Assembly (NCBI GenBank): GCA_021234535.1
Contig: CM037840.1
Location: forward strand, 12,975,415 to 13,039,414
Direction of reading: 5' to 3'
Source: Stichopus chloronotus
Taxonomy: Eukaryota; Echinodermata; Holothuroidea; Aspidochirotida; Stichopodidae
DNA length: 64,000 bases
The position numbers were made by a program, and so were the translations under genes. This document shows positions 34,272-49,200 of this stretch, one piece after another (position 1 is the stretch's first letter; the number at the start of each line of letters is the position of its first letter). Below the pieces are notes generated by a model. It was not told where the DNA came from, searched no databases, and saw only the letters and a program-made list of their open reading frames with translations.

Positions 34272-37200
34272 CTATAGAGCATTGTGTTTCACTGATGTCT
34301 TTAAACGCGTTCCTTCGAATATCGTATTTGTTGAGTTCAAAATTGCGTCACGAGCACCTGTCCAGCTATGTGGTCCCACAAGTCTGTATGTCGCAGGAAC
34401 AACAGGACCAAATAACATGTGGATGGCCAGGCGAGGGTCAGTGATGAACAGTCGGGCAAGAGACGGGTAACATCCGATCCTACCAGCTAAAAAGTCCATA
34501 TAACGCACCGCATCTACCTGCCCAAAAGAAAATATGAACCTGACGGAGGTAAGGTTATTCAGTGTTCAATATTTGTTAAGAAAACCGTCCACAAACAATA
34601 TAACTCACTGCACTGTGACGAAGAGTAGAAACTGACTTGTGTTGGTTCATTGTTCAAGTAAAGTATCAAAAAGAGGGAAAATTACCTCTCAAATGACTAC
34701 AAAATGTAAATGCATGTATATACAGTTTGTCCCACAAAAACTGTACATTTGTGATACACCCTCAGTTATTCGCAGTGCATATTCCACGGCTTAGATACAT
34801 ATTAAGTATCATCACTATAAACAGGAGGATACTGTAGTTTGTGTTATCACAGACATTTCTTACATAAACACTGTCAAGAGAAAATGACCATACAGTTATA
34901 ATTGTGACTCAAACCTAATGACAGTTTACAAGCAGTGTGAATCAACGCTGTGTTAAAGTTTTAGGGAATTTTTAATACATACTCAGTAGATCAAATACTA
35001 ACTTTGTCATACAAAATGTTATCTGTTAATTGCCACTCATAATCTTTGTATGAAGCGTAATATGCTTGTCTTTCCCTCATTTCAATAAATACCAAACGGA
35101 ATGTCATGTAAAGTCGCATTCACTACTACACATATTATCAACTGAATCGTTAAGAATTTGTTTTCAAATTTGAATGCGGCATATTTATATGTTATGAAAA
35201 GCCACTGACAATTTAATACAGTTATTGAAAAATGTCCCAACACACAATGTAGGATAATTGAAGCATAGGAGATATTATTTCACCTTGATGAACGTCCGCT
35301 ATGTGTAATGGATTGCAGATTACAGACAATTTAACATCAAAAACGTTTACCACAACCTGCTGAAGTTGTAAGTACAAGTATAAAACAGGGATACTTAAAG
35401 CGCACTATTATAAATTCAATCACCTTGAAGTGAATCTTGAGGTAATGTAGTTTAATAAAAGTTCCAGTAGTAAATTGTGACAGCAAGATCAATAAATCTA
35501 CTTCAGTGAAAGGTTCTTACTTGAATAAGTATATATTTGGCGTTAGAAATCGGAAGAGTACTTTACTCACTTCACGTAAACAATAATATGTGTTTGTGAT
35601 AGTAAACAAAGACAACTGGCGCTTAATGCAAGTTAAATTATAAGAAAATTCCATCTTCTGAAAATGTATACAGAAGCACAGGTTACTGGTATTGCCAATC
35701 AAACAGAATATTTGGCCTCCATTTAGATTTAAACTGGGATGGTAACCATATGTACCACACATGTTCCAGTTGGATATCATGTGGTTCATACGGCTAATGG
35801 CGAACCATTTTACCCACTATGGGACCCGGACGGAATCATCTGGGCTAAATGAGCTGCAAGTTTATTTTCAGTGCTATAAGTTTGCTTTATTTGCCTACAA
35901 TATGACACTGGTATAAATTTTAGGTACGAATTGTGCACTGCGCATCAACCTGTTGAGTTGGTTGAAATCTACACACTGTGTATTTGTAAAATTATTGTAT
36001 GCAGCTATACTATGAATACGAATAAATAGTCATATCCATACTGTATTAGATTATTCCAATTTATAGGGTTATATGTAATATTTTTTAATAACAGCATCAC
36101 TAAAGGAGACTTTATCAACTAGTTTATTAGATTTTGTAATTAGTATTTACCTAATCACTTAATTGTGAGCATACGTATCAGATTTTTACTTGTTGACAAA
36201 TAATTAGATTGTTGAATAATAAAGAGGTTGTGATCCCGATTGACTATATTAGGATTATTTTGTGTATATACCTTTTGAGATCGACTTATACATTTACTTT
36301 TCAATCTTCTACGACAACAAGCAAGTGCACGACATTTCCATATGCACTGAGTAATATTTTATTTTGCTTGTCATGCACTAGAAACAATACTACACAAACA
36401 ATAATGGACTATTGCACATGATATATATAAATTTACCAGCAACTTACGTCCATTATTTGTTATCCTCTTATTAATAAGTACATATCATACATGTTACTAA
36501 AGAAAGAACTTTAAAGACAAACAATCAAAGTTGAAGAGAAGATAGGTAAACAACAGGACGGTTATGTTTGTTTCAGTAAGTCTTAACTTACCTTCAAACA
36601 ATCCTTCCCATACTCAGCATATTCCTTTCTCCGTCTTTCTACTGCCTCATTGAACATTTCTGCTTCAGGGGGCAGTAAACATTTTCCACTCCATATTTGT
36701 GCCACCCATCTCGTTTGCATCTCCAAAACGGTAACCTGGGGAACCAACTATAGAGGAAGTCTTTAGGAATCCAATGCACGCGAGTGTTGGGTGTTTAAGT
36801 CCAACGGGGAAAACGAGTGAGTACATCCCTCTTTCGAACCGAAATAGCCTACATTTAAAGACAAAAAGCATAAATTTTCACAAAGTCGGATAATGCGATT
36901 TATAGCTAACTTTGTGGTAGTGTGATTCATGTGTTATAGTCTCATTCGGGTCATTGGTAGGGGCTGTTATAATTTTTCTATATTGCTCATTGTCTTGCGA
37001 TGTCTCACAACTTCTAATGTCTGCGAACATCTTATTGGCTGTTTGGCATGAACCTCTTTTAGGCACTTGATCCACTGCTCTGATTGTCTATTGGAAAAGT
37101 GCCGGTTCATTTGGTCATTTTCGTCTCAACGAATGTGCTTACGTGTTAGTCTAAAAGAGATGCTTACTTAATAGTGAAACAAACTGGAATATGAGAAAAG

Positions 37201-40200
37201 TGACATTGGAAACAACAACCTAGTGTTTGCCTACTGGCAAGTTATGCTCAGATAGTGTTCTGTTGGCCCATATTGTAATATATCCTGAACAATACTTTGC
37301 AAAAAGACACATCTATATTAGTTTTAAAAGTACAAGTGTTGTGAGTATAAGTGTCTTGAACAATTCTTATTTTGTGTTACGTGAGAATAGTTCATCTTAC
37401 CATGAACTGTCAGTAGTCAGGTGTAGACAGCATGTCTAATCAAACGAAAAAAAAAACATCTCACTTCCAGCATATTCTAGTACCAAAAGACATTCATTTC
37501 AATCTTCATGATAAATTGGTTTCATTAGAATGGTCAGAAAACCCTCTTCCTTAACTAAATACACACTTTGCTTATTGGCATTACAACTGCAATGCTATAA
37601 AATACAACTCAACAAGAGAGACATTTGATGTCTCTTTTACCGTGTAACTGTTTCTTACTGAAGAGAGATAGAAGGACATTACGGGTGATAAAAATGACCT
37701 AAGTCGATGATGTTGGTATACCACATTAATCTTTTGCCGTAGTGCCTTATATACGATAAGTATAATTGTGACATGTTTAAATATAATTTTAAGCGACTTC
37801 ACTTAAGCTTTGAAGGTCATTTAAGAATCAAACCTGCCATATCTGAGTACATTGCTGACGTTGATAATTCATAATGCAATTTATACGAAAACAATCAGTT
37901 GACGACGTAGTATAAATTGATCTGTTTACAAAGTGCAGTCTCTCTAATACAGCCCACGATTGAAGCATATCTTTCAATAATGTTTCGAGGTACCTGTCAA
38001 AACCGAGGATTGGGAGAAAGAGTAATACATACGACTGTTTACGTGTCTTACCTGACAAAGCGTTGTCGTCCGTAAAAGGAAGTTTAGCTATGATAGCCCG
38101 TGCAGAATATTACTGCATCCAGATTCTCGATTTCAGATCCATCGTTAAAAACAACTCCGTTGTTTGTGAAATTTCGAATTCCAGGTTTCGGTAGGATCCT
38201 ACCACAGATTACTTGGTAGATAAAATTGTCATTGATTATCTCTCCAGTCGGAGCAGGACCTTCCTTGGGAGGACTAGATAGTCCCAACTCGTCACTGCGG
38301 AATTTCCTGCATCTTTCCCGATTTAGTAGCCAGGCTGCAACTGCATCCGGAAGTAACTTGACCAATCTCTTTCCAAGATATAAGTCAAAAGGCCAACCGT
38401 TTGAATCAATGACGGGTGTCAAGGAAAATCCCTTTCTACTGCTGATATAAGTCTGTAAAAGGAGCAATAAAATGGAGAAAAACGAGACCATCAAACTTGA
38501 CTTTGCTTCAATAAAGCAGAATCCTTTGTAGATAAATTTTCGCTTTTTACCATGTGTTTAGTGAGGTATGGTCATCACAAAGACTAATGGTGAAAAGAAA
38601 TGGATTCTCTTGCAAATCGAATTCGAAGTTTTCGAATTTGCAAATTTTCGAAGTAAAAGAATAAAACCTCAATGAACATTCCCACTTAGTGATGGTTTGA
38701 GATGTAAGATCTGAACATCAGGTTTGTGTGAATATGTGGGTGTGTTTTTAGAATGCACACACAGACACACATACGCACACAATCCATGGTCTTATTATAT
38801 CAGTCGTATGTAATATACTGCTATAACCATTTAAAATTCAGGGAAGAAACAAAAGATCTTCTCGTAATTGATTAAAAGGAGCACACGGTAACTTGGCTTA
38901 TTAAAAAATACCATTAACAATAAGACCTTAAAAAGGGAGATATTAACAATTAAAGAAATTAAAAGATACAAATTGCAGAGTGTATTATTTAAATATAAGA
39001 AAAAAGCTAAAAAATGTACAAAAACAGTATATTACAAGGATCCAACTCTCCTTTTTTATGTTATATTTACAGTCCCCAAAATAACGAAGTGTCTAGTGGG
39101 ATCACTAGAATTCCTTTCTCCATCTCTATCAATTTATAAAAAAAATGAGCATTCGCCCTGTACTATGAATGACACGTGACATTGAGATTCATTCCACACA
39201 CACTTTAATAGCAGGCAATTCAGAGAAAAACAGATTGAGATTGATATAGTGACTAGATGAAGTATATGTGTTTCTGAGTCTTTTTAGAAAAGCAATTCTA
39301 AAAATTTGAATCTGAAACAAAATGTCATTAGCTTTATAGTGAAAATGACAGCAAGAAAAAAAAAAGAAGCGTTTCAACTTTTCCCAAATAACTATGTGTT
39401 AATCTCGCAAAAATAAATGACCTCTAGAGATGACCTATTTTACCTTTTCGGTTACGTTGCTTATAGATGTCGCGATGTCGCCAGCTGATATTCCATTACC
39501 TGATGAGAATAATAAGGAGACAAATAAACATAGAGAAGAAAAGTAAAATCCCTTAAGTTTAGAAGACCAAGGATCATCAAGACACTAATTCTTCTCGAAG
39601 TGATTATTCATTTTGAATATTTGTAACCCATGCTTATACCTCAAGTTTCGGAAGATTGATACATGGTTTAGTTAGATCAGTGAGTCAAATAAGATAAAAC
39701 TTCTATTATTTACAAAAAAATAAAATATTTAACGCAATTGAAAATGTATTTAAAATATATTACCAAACTTCTTTGATTTTCTTCCTTTTTTTTAACTGTG
39801 TTAGTCAGCGCAGTGTCTCTTTTTTATGGCATTTCGGGATAAAGATGGATTTGGATCTCAAAAGAAATGGAACAGTCCAAAGTTTGAATACAGTTTTTCC
39901 ACTCTCTTTAACTCATAGAAAAGAACAAATATTCAGCTAATATGCATACCACAAGACTTAATAGACACAAGCAAATCCACTCACCGACAACTAGCACTTT
40001 TTTATCTGCATATTTGGTGTTTTTCCGATATACATTCCCTGTGGAGATTTCGCCTTGGAACGTTTCCTGGGCAGGATACTTTCGGTAAAGTTACCTGAGA
40101 GAAAACCCCGGAACATATCATCACGGAGTCGAAAACATCTTCGTAGTATTGTCCATCGCATTGGTACCGTAGTCTCCATCGTCCAGTCGTTTCGTAGTCA

Positions 40201-42340
40201 TCGGAAGGAGAAAGCCTTAATACGTTTACATTGAACCGGATGTATTTGGAAAGGTCGAAGCGTTTTGCATAATCCTGGCAGAAATTGGAAACATCATTCA
40301 TGTAACGATGTAAAAAATCAGAAATAAAATCATCTTCTCCTAACAGTAATGACATCAAATCAATTTCTTCACCACACTTAAATGTTTGAGACAATGATAG
40401 CTGGCTGATCCATCGTTCTACTATAGTCGACTTGAATCTTGGTAATGGGATTGCAATCTACAGTCGTGAAATTGTTAGAGGGCCACTTGTACTATCAATA
40501 TCACGGTAAGTGCTGCATTATTTGCTGTATCTGCTGTATTTGTATAGTCTAAATGTGAATATGACTTTACTCAACCTTTGGTGCCTCATTACCAAACTCG
40601 TTTACGAATCCTTATTACAAAAGTGCCGAGTAAGGGAGCCAAATTTAACACTGATACAATGGGATCCTCCTCACTTAAAATCACCGCTTGAGATAAAATG
40701 AGAAAACGGAGAAAATAATACTGGGCTATGAGACAAATATTAATTTTTACTATCTCTTGTTCTTTCTCAACTTCTGTGTTAGTATGTGGTTTGACTCTGG
40801 AAGATCTAATATCCTCCTGACCAAGTTAGTGAACAGCGCCTACTGTAGAAGTGCTGTCTTTGTGAGTTGTTGCACTTTGTGTTTATCAGGGATGTGTTGT
40901 ACAGTAGGTGTCTCTCTAAGGTGTGGGGGTTTGACAGATTCAAGTCTTAATCCGTCTTCATTTTTGTTTGTTTAATATTACTAGATTATTGCTCTCTTCT
41001 GTGTCTCTTCTGTGGTGTTGGGTTTCTGGAGTCATGTGTTCGTTATTGTGATAAAGTAGTACTGCTTTAATTTTAAATCTTATACAGGCGTCCGACTACC
41101 AGACTGTGATTGTCTGGGAAACTGTATTATTATTACAATTATTATTAATAATAATAATAATCGAAATAATGATCTATATAATACTGATTTTTCTGCCTCA
41201 ACAATTTAAAAAAAGCCTCTTTCACAGAGGACATTTTCATGGCCATCGTTAATCAATTAATTGGGTATAAATGTTCCGTGGCAACTGTTCCATATATAGC
41301 ATCAATGGAGCTGCTCACAATGGGATGTCTATCATAACTCAACATGAATTAAACTAAAGTTAAGTACTCGAATACGGATAAACAATGCATCGCCATGGAG
41401 ATCAATATTACCTGAAAGTATTTCAAGCAAAGCTGATGAGAAGCGAAAGGAGGCCATTCTTCTGGACAAGGGAAGTCCGTGTACCCGAAGAATGCTTTGC
41501 TAGTGTTGGTTTTTAGGCTGTGGTAAACGGCGGCAGCTTCCGGATACTTGCATTCGTGGAGTTCTCGATACACCCACGTGCCTCCTGCACACAAACACAG
41601 GAGTTATTATGTAAGATACTGAGTTAAACTTTCCTGGGACCTACTCCCCTCAACCGACCTGCAGTGTGTTTGCATAGAATTCCAAAACGTACTTTTACGA
41701 AGGCACGTAAAGATTGACAACATGCAGTAAATGTTCACTTTTATCTAGATGTTACCTTCCCCCAAATAAAGACCATTCTCTCTTCATTCTAGGAGAAAGG
41801 TGATTCACCCCTGTGTGACTAAAGACATGTCAAACTTTCGAAAGGCAATTATTGCTTTAACGTACTGTTTTTGGCACCCGACGAGTGCGTTAAAGTAAGT
41901 ATGCAAGCGTCGCGGCAGGAAAACTGCAGATGCTATTTCAAGCAAGCATGAATATACAATACGAGGTGAGGTACTTTGGAAGTCCTTTACCTACCTAGTT
42001 CTACGTTCAGCCTCCGTCCCATCCCCCGTCTCACACAGTAACCTCTAACGTAGAAGATTACGTTATGCCGGAATAAAGTTAACAACTAACTTACGTTTGA
42101 GAGGGTAACATCGTTGATGACATTGAATAAATACGTAATTATGTCATGTCCTGATATTATAGGCCACATACAACACGCATATCACTCTCTAGACCTTCTT
42201 AAAAGATTCTTGCCTAACTTACCCAACTGTGATGTCCTTTCGAAAGCAAACGGTTGGAATCCTTCTTCAAGGCAAGCCTTAATCGCTGCTAGGCCGCTGG
42301 GTCCTGCACCGATGATTCCAACTCGTCGTTTCCCTTCCAT
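34272..42340 (-). CDS. FMO-1: flavin-containing monooxygenase, seven exons, several 1-nt frame breaks
   Basis: A class B flavoprotein monooxygenase of the FMO family (NADPH- and O2-dependent N/S-oxygenation). Exons on the minus strand: 42340-42223 (start, FAD motif GAGPSG), 41584-41412 (GGTWVYRE), 40274-39985, 39499-39444 (56 nt, [10 protein letters not shown]), 38452-38052 (FCTGYHS near its end), 36848-36592 (EMQTRW), 34517-34272 ([18 protein letters not shown] stop). All introns have GT/AG ends and the phases join cleanly. Relative to FMO-2 there is one extra base in exon 3 (near 40060), one in exon 5 (near 38090) and one in exon 6 (near 36740), plus a further length anomaly at the start of exon 6. 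With these corrected the protein would be about 511 aa. The usual C-terminal hydrophobic anchor is absent. Outside the indels no stops occur, so the breaks may be assembly errors; otherwise it is a young pseudogene. Sister copy at 46280-54193. Confidence 0.85.
39444..39499 (-). CDS. FMO-1 exon 4, 56-nt micro-exon carrying the NADPH-binding motif
   Basis: Flanked by AG (acceptor) and GT (donor). Joined to the last G of exon 3 it reads [10 protein letters not shown], the second Rossmann dinucleotide motif. FMO-2 has an exon of exactly the same length and phase at 50973-51028. It is too short to be found as a stand-alone reading frame. Confidence 0.85.
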
Positions 42341-42344
42341 GCCA

Positions 42345-45300
42345 ATGTATTGGTTGAAGCAAATTACTGAGGAGACCAGCTCTTCGCTCTGGTGACATGC
42401 TCCCAAATAACCCCAGTAGTTTGCTTTGGGGCTCTAGATGCGGTCGGTTTATTATCTAGCCTAACAGAAATTCATAATGATATGAAGTTTTGCTGGTGGT
42501 ACTCGTCACTGCTGAGTCAAGTTTTAGGGTAACTATACATAAATGAAAACGAAGCATAAAACTTTATTTACTCAATATTAACAAAATGTGGGAAAATAAA
42601 AACTCTACACACTGCAACCAAATCAAGTTGGTCGTCGATTCAATCCCATTCGTAAAAAATTCTCTCATTCTCTGTCACAGGCCTATATGCCATTGAAATT
42701 ATAGTGGAAATGGACTTTCACGTCATGCTGGAACTCTAATATACTGTTGATGAAAGTCTAGAATTTGTCCAAACGATTTTCTTCCCGTGTGCATGGAGCA
42801 ACAACGCAAATTCATTAAAGCCTGTGTAAAGTTTGTATCAGTTGAAGAGATAACTGTGCAGTGAGTGGCTCTGATCCAGTGCGCATACCAGCTGATAAAC
42901 AGAGGAATGTAACAGTTTGCACTTACCTCATCAACTTTATCGGATTTGCCGACATCAACAGAGAAATGTATCGAAGTCTTGATTTGATGAGTCATGTTAT
43001 TGACTATGAAAAAACTTATAAAGAATGCCGATCAATGAGCAAAATGAAGCTGGCAGTCGATTTAGTAGTGTGCAAAATCACACAAATCATGTTATGCCAT
43101 GATTGTGTCTGCTTGTGACTACGTTATCATTCATTCCACGGTGTGAGCTAATACTACAAAATTAATATCACAATGCTCTGTTTTCAGTGCATTGTTATAA
43201 AGGAACGATGACACTGACCTGCTTGATCAATAGGCATTTACGAGTTGGTTAAAGATCATGTGACACACCTTAACGAAAGAGCTTGCACCACTCGACAGTT
43301 GAAGACTGAAACCCTTAATCGCAATCATTTAACATTGGGATATTACATATTAAGTAAAACCAGTCATGTCCACCTTTCTTAACTTGTCTTAAATTGTACA
43401 TTAATTCAAGGAGAATGTTTTACACTCAGGTAATCTTCCTACTTTTTTGAGGGGGGTTCTTTATTTGTTGTTGATATTCTCAGGTATCTCAGACAAGAAT
43501 TTTACTGATGATAAAAATATTTTTACTTTCAGATGGAATACGTCGATTTCTTGAAGTTAGGCTCAGTTCGTAAACAGTATACTCTACATGACAGATGCAA
43601 TTATGGGCCATCGTGGAGCTCGTATAGCTAAGTACAAAACATTTTTTTGGTTTAACCACAGGATTCCATTTTGCATATCACAATAATATTCCGTCTTGTC
43701 ATCAGATTTTCCTACCCCCTAAGCGGAATTGGCTCTTCTTTACATTTCTTCACGATATTTGTTTTGTTTTACTGTTTTACACATCATGTGATTTCAATTA
43801 ATACAGAAATTACCACCATACATACCACAATTATCTTATAAAAGAAAACAGCAAATTGTTCCGCTGCTAGGACTAACATAGTAAGGGTAAACTATTCTTA
43901 GCTTCTAGTTAGTTATTTTGATGATTATATCATCATTTACATTTCTCTCATCATTCACAAACCTTTTTCTAAATGTGTCAACTTTCATCCAGTGTCACTG
44001 ACGAATACATTCAGTAAGACACGTCACTGAGTGGTTATTACTTTTATTCGATATGTGTATTTCACCAGTGCCGCTGCTAGTGAAGTCAGTTTCGGTTCAT
44101 GCTCAGCCTACATTGCTCCAGCAAAGAAGTCTTCATCAGACAAAATCAGTGGTACCTGAGCAAGTCGACTACTTCTAATCGCCTTCTTAACGTAGGCTGA
44201 TGTAACAAGTAAGACTTGTTTCTCTCACTTCAAATTAGGAAAAGTATAATAACCAAAGATGGAGCGAACCAGTCTAGAAGAATAAGTACGTGACTCCTTA
44301 AGACAGTCTTAATCAGGTAATCAACTTTTATTCATTTGAATTGATTCACACCTGATATGCAACACTGTATGATCGTAGATTGAAACATCGTGTTGTCATG
44401 GTTTCGTATAGCGCTTACCGCGTATAATTCAACATTTAATGATCAAATGAGATCAGAAGAGATGTTAGAGGTGCCATGCCTGTGTATTTACATCCACCAG
44501 GAATCCTGTGGGAAATCTTGAGGGAAAGATGAACGGCTCCTCTAGCACGGTACAAGACGACTTCGTGTACAATATATTGCTAATATGACTGCCACTGTCA
44601 CGGAATCCCCACCAACTGCAAGTGAAGTTCCTTTGATTACGCAACTGAGGGGTGTACACACGTAACCCTCAACTGTTAAACAACGAGGTAAAGGTGAACC
44701 TCGTGCAGCTAAGGAGGGAATAAACTTTGGAAGTAACCCCCGACTGCACACACAAGACTTGGCGTTAGCTGTCAGACTGAAGTCGGAAGTGGCACCGTCG
44801 AAACTCAGGCCATGACTTATCTATCTGTCCGTAACATTTTATTCAAAGTACTTGTTTTGGTGTTACGTAATCTAGAGCGCTTGCCACATAGCACAGAGTG
44901 AGCACTCACGAGGTATAGAAGATTGCATCATCTGACACGCTACAACCAGTTGATCTTGTAACACAGCTGATAATTATAGCGACAATAAGTCAGCATAAAG
45001 TGTTACGATGGGACAAAGAACAATATAATACCCACATGAATGTCAGTCTAGTAAAAATCACTAAACACATATTGTAATCGGATCATGTACCTAAGCAATG
45101 AGGTTTTTTTTTTCTTGAATAATTATAATTAAGAATTATAATTAAGCGAATATCATTTCTCTAATTTTGTGGTTGTTCTCTCTTTTATTTCTATATAGTA
45201 ACGAACTTTCAAGACCAACTATGAGCATAGCTGTTAGAAAACACTTGTAATGAGATGAAGAAAGGCATTGAAAGGACTACCATCCTGAAATTGATCGAAC

Positions 45301-46200
45301 ACTCCTTATTTTGTCGGATTCCTATCAAAGTTACCCAAGACGTATCTGTGGGAGCTAAGAGGAATGTAGATACTAAACAGTAGAGGATTTATTTCATTAT
45401 TTTATTTTGGGTGAAAAACATGGAGAAAGCTGGTAATATGAGCACATTAAACTTTCATTCACATTCTTTGTCTTTTATGCTGTTTTCAAGATCACCCCAA
45501 TGAAGTGGAAGATGTTCTAAAAGTTATCGAGTGAAGGGACATGAGGAAATCGTAGAACTCTGTCTAAACAGGTTAGTTGCTTCAGAGACAAACGTTACAT
45601 TGATAAATACATATGGAACCACCCTAGAAATGGGATAGCATTCAATTCATATATGTGGTTATACAGTTTGTTGAAAAGTTGATTTCCGGCGAAGGTTTCA
45701 CGTCCGTTAGCGTCCCCATAGAACTTTCACACCATATGTGAGTAAGAAAACTATGTGAAATAAATCTTATGATCTTTCCAATACCTTTTTGTAACTTAAC
45801 GTATTAAATGACGAGAATTTACATATTATCTCAATACTACAGAGTTGTTCGAAATAATCTTCGTTTAGCAGGTTTTTGAATAAATACAACATGCAAAACT
45901 TCACACACGAACACACACACTTTATACATGGAGTGAATTTTGCTTTGTTCTTGCTTCCTGAATCCTAAGGTTAATAACACACTCCCTATAGTTTTTTTTT
46001 TTTCTCTCCGAGAAATCTATATGAATTGTCTCTGTGAGAACTTGACATTCGTTTGTTCTCGCTATCGGAGAGTATTGTAATACGAAGGCATTCTCACATA
46101 AATCATATAAACTGGTAACCGGGACTGTAGAAACATCAGACCACGTGATACATCAGTTCAAATCTGATCATTACCAAAATACATACAATGCACTTAACAT
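42345..46200. other. Region between the two FMO genes, no recognised gene
   Basis: About 3.9 kb upstream of FMO-1 and downstream of FMO-2. No domain-bearing frame. A 13-bp direct duplication (AATTATAATTAAG twice) is at about 45119-45145. The FMO-1 promoter must lie near 42350, but no TATA box is convincing. Confidence 0.4.
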
Positions 46201-46205
46201 TAAGT

Positions 46206-46211
46206 TTTATT
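46206..46211 (-). terminator. AATAAA polyadenylation signal of FMO-2
   Basis: Minus-strand AATAAA about 70 nt beyond the FMO-2 stop codon at 46280-46282, at a normal distance for a short 3' UTR. Confidence 0.6.
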
Positions 46212-46279
46212 AATGTATGCAAGTTCACAAAATTGAAATCTCTAATTCTTTCCATAAGAACCGAATCAAGCTCATCAGT

Positions 46280-49200
46280 CTAAAAATCCTGTTCTGTCGA
46301 TGTGTTTAACCGTGTTCCTTGGAATGTTGTGTTTCTTGAGTTCAAAATAGCGTCACGAGCACCTGCCCAGCTATGTGGCCCCACGAATCTGTATGTTGCT
46401 GGGACCACGGGACCGAATAACATGTGGATCGGCAAGCCGAGGGTCAGTAATAAACAGTCGGGTAAGAGAAGGATAACACCCGATTCTACAAGCTAACAAG
46501 TCCATGTAACGCACGGCATCTACCTGCGAAAGGAGAAGGTAGACTACGGTAGTATTTGGTAATCTTTGGTGAAATCGTTGTCAAACGAGAACATTATCGG
46601 GACACAGATAAATTGAATTTATACTGCCAGACTTTGACGACTGGAATTGAATTCATTGTGTGAAAAGTGCCCCAAAAGTCCCCCGAAGTAAAGTTAATGC
46701 ATGTGCAGTATGTCCCACACATACCGCAGATTAACCATTTCTCTACCAGTGACCAGCACACGTTGCCTGAAGGTCTATATTTAGTACCATCTGCATTAAA
46801 GGAAGTTATTGAAGTAGACTCCTTTTTATTCTTCCACCCAAATGACAATGACAATAAACGACAATGGAAAAAATTACACGCACTAACAACCACTTTTGTT
46901 TAGTGTCAGCAAATAAGATATGGTCATAATTATCAAATTTGGTACATTATTAATGTTATTTGGAAACGGCGAAAACACAAGTGCATCTCTTATAAATCAT
47001 ATTCATCACAAGGACTTCAAATATATGTTAGAAATAAACTGGTGATTGACATTTTTTACACAGTCAATAATACAAACTGAAACAGGATTGGAGACAAAAA
47101 TAACAAGATGAGACTCAAATGAAACAAATATCATTTGTTAGACGAACTTATGAGTAGATAATAACTTCTTGGCCAGCATATTTCCAAGCATTCCCTCCAA
47201 TTTCTCAACAAAAAGTTCTGTTTTTTAAGATTACATTAGTCAAAGTTTTAAAGATTACTTATGTTTCTTTACACATCCTGTGCAGGTCGCTTGTTCCTAT
47301 TTGGAAGGAGAGTTGTAAAATCACCGATCATTACCTGAATATATATATATAGTATATTAAGTTGTGATAAAATATTATAAACTTATATTATATACGCCTT
47401 ATGTAAATGTTTGTGTCTGTGGTGTAGTTACGACCTTCATTTTCTCACAAATTAGAAGACGATTTACTTCGAACCACTGGTAATCTATTGCAGTTCCTGT
47501 GTATGCTCCAAAGTAGCGAAACAATACCAAAGTTATGAAATTGTCGTATAGTAAAAAAACAGGTCACAGGTGTTATGTAATATTCTGCGTTGCTATCTTT
47601 TTCTTACTCCTCTCTAGCAGAGAGTAGTGCAGAACCCGACAGAGACATGTTCATTGACCTTCTTTTCAAATTACTGGATTCCTTTATGTTTAAACTCCAA
47701 TTAGCCTCTCCGGTTACACTTTGCTATCTTCACAATGCTAAATTCGTAATCAAATGTTTTAACTGTTTTAACGGTGCTCTTACTAAAAGATGGATTTCAG
47801 ATGTCAAGAAAACATTGATTTCAACCGCCGGAAGGAGAAGAAGATATTAAACCAGTGGGTGTATTTCTTACAAGTCTTGACCTACCTTGGAAATGGCTCT
47901 CCCATACTGAGTGTAATCCTTTCTCCGTCTCTCAGTCACCTCATTTAGCATCTCTGCTTTCGACGGCAGCAAGCATTTTCCACTCCATATTTGAGCCACC
48001 CATCTTGTTTGCATCTCCATTACGGTGAAGTGGGAACCAACTATCGAGGAAATCCTTAGGAACCCAATGCACGCTAGTGTTGAGTGTTTCAGTCCGACTG
48101 GGGAAAACAAGTGAGTACATCCCTCTTTCATCAGAAATACCTAATTTAAAGCCAAAAAATGTCATGGTGTGCGTGAGTGTGTTGTCTACTAGAAAGTGCT
48201 TATTTGAACGAAACAAAATGGAAGTCAGGTGATCAATGTTGTGATATATTCTGAAGTAAAAGCCTCTGCAAAAGGTCATCGTCATCTCTCAATTATTTTA
48301 AAAAGATGACGAGGCGCAATACCATTGAGAGTAGATAAAGTAGGTATAATGTTGTATAATATAATTGGTGATGTGTAATATAATCTAGAGCACGGAGAGC
48401 GAGAGTACTTCCGGTGTATGAGAATGACAACGTTACCACAGAGTATAAACGTTCACCCAAATACATCTTACAATAGGTTGATATACTGTCTACAATTGCT
48501 CGGAAAAGCAGTGACGTAATAACGTTTTAAACATTCTTAAAACAAATTACCAGAAAATAAGACGCAAGATACTGCATTGTGTCCTATAATACGCGTGACA
48601 TCTGACCTATGATCTATGACCGTTTTTTGTAGAATTTGATAAGAAACACAACTTTAAAAAACGGGCCATCACTTAAGCATTCTACCACATTATGGTCTTC
48701 TAGTAATGTGAGTTTTCAAACATTTCAGGATCTAATTTCACCTTTGACTTCTCACCTGGATCTCTTAAATTAAAGCAAATATGGACATGTATACCACTGA
48801 TATATTTAAATGTTCGGTAGCAAAATCCACTTTGAACAAAAAACCTCGGCTGAAGTAAAATATTAACTAATTTGAAGTTTGACATTCGGCCTTCGACTTC
48901 AGAACTTAACTTTGATTGTAGACACAATTTGAGATCATCGGTCACCTATCTACCAAGTTCGACCCTTATCAAAAATATTGTCATGAAACAGTTGCGTATG
49001 CAGTGTTTTCAATTTCAGTTTTGGCCTTTAAACTCATAGAAACACAAGAACTCTGGCATATCAGTTAACTTTAACTCCTGACATTTACCTTAGATTTTAA
49101 AAGGAGACACAACCTTACACCATGGGTCATACATACAAGTTTCGTCTTTATAAACTTTTCAAACTGGAATGTTCTTTCTTGCCGTACAAGGTTAGACTCA

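Noticed and set aside
40275..40394. N-terminal extension of the FMO-1 exon 3 open frame
   Set aside because: It is intron read-through; the acceptor AG at 40275-40276 and the FMO-2 exon boundary define the true start of the exon.
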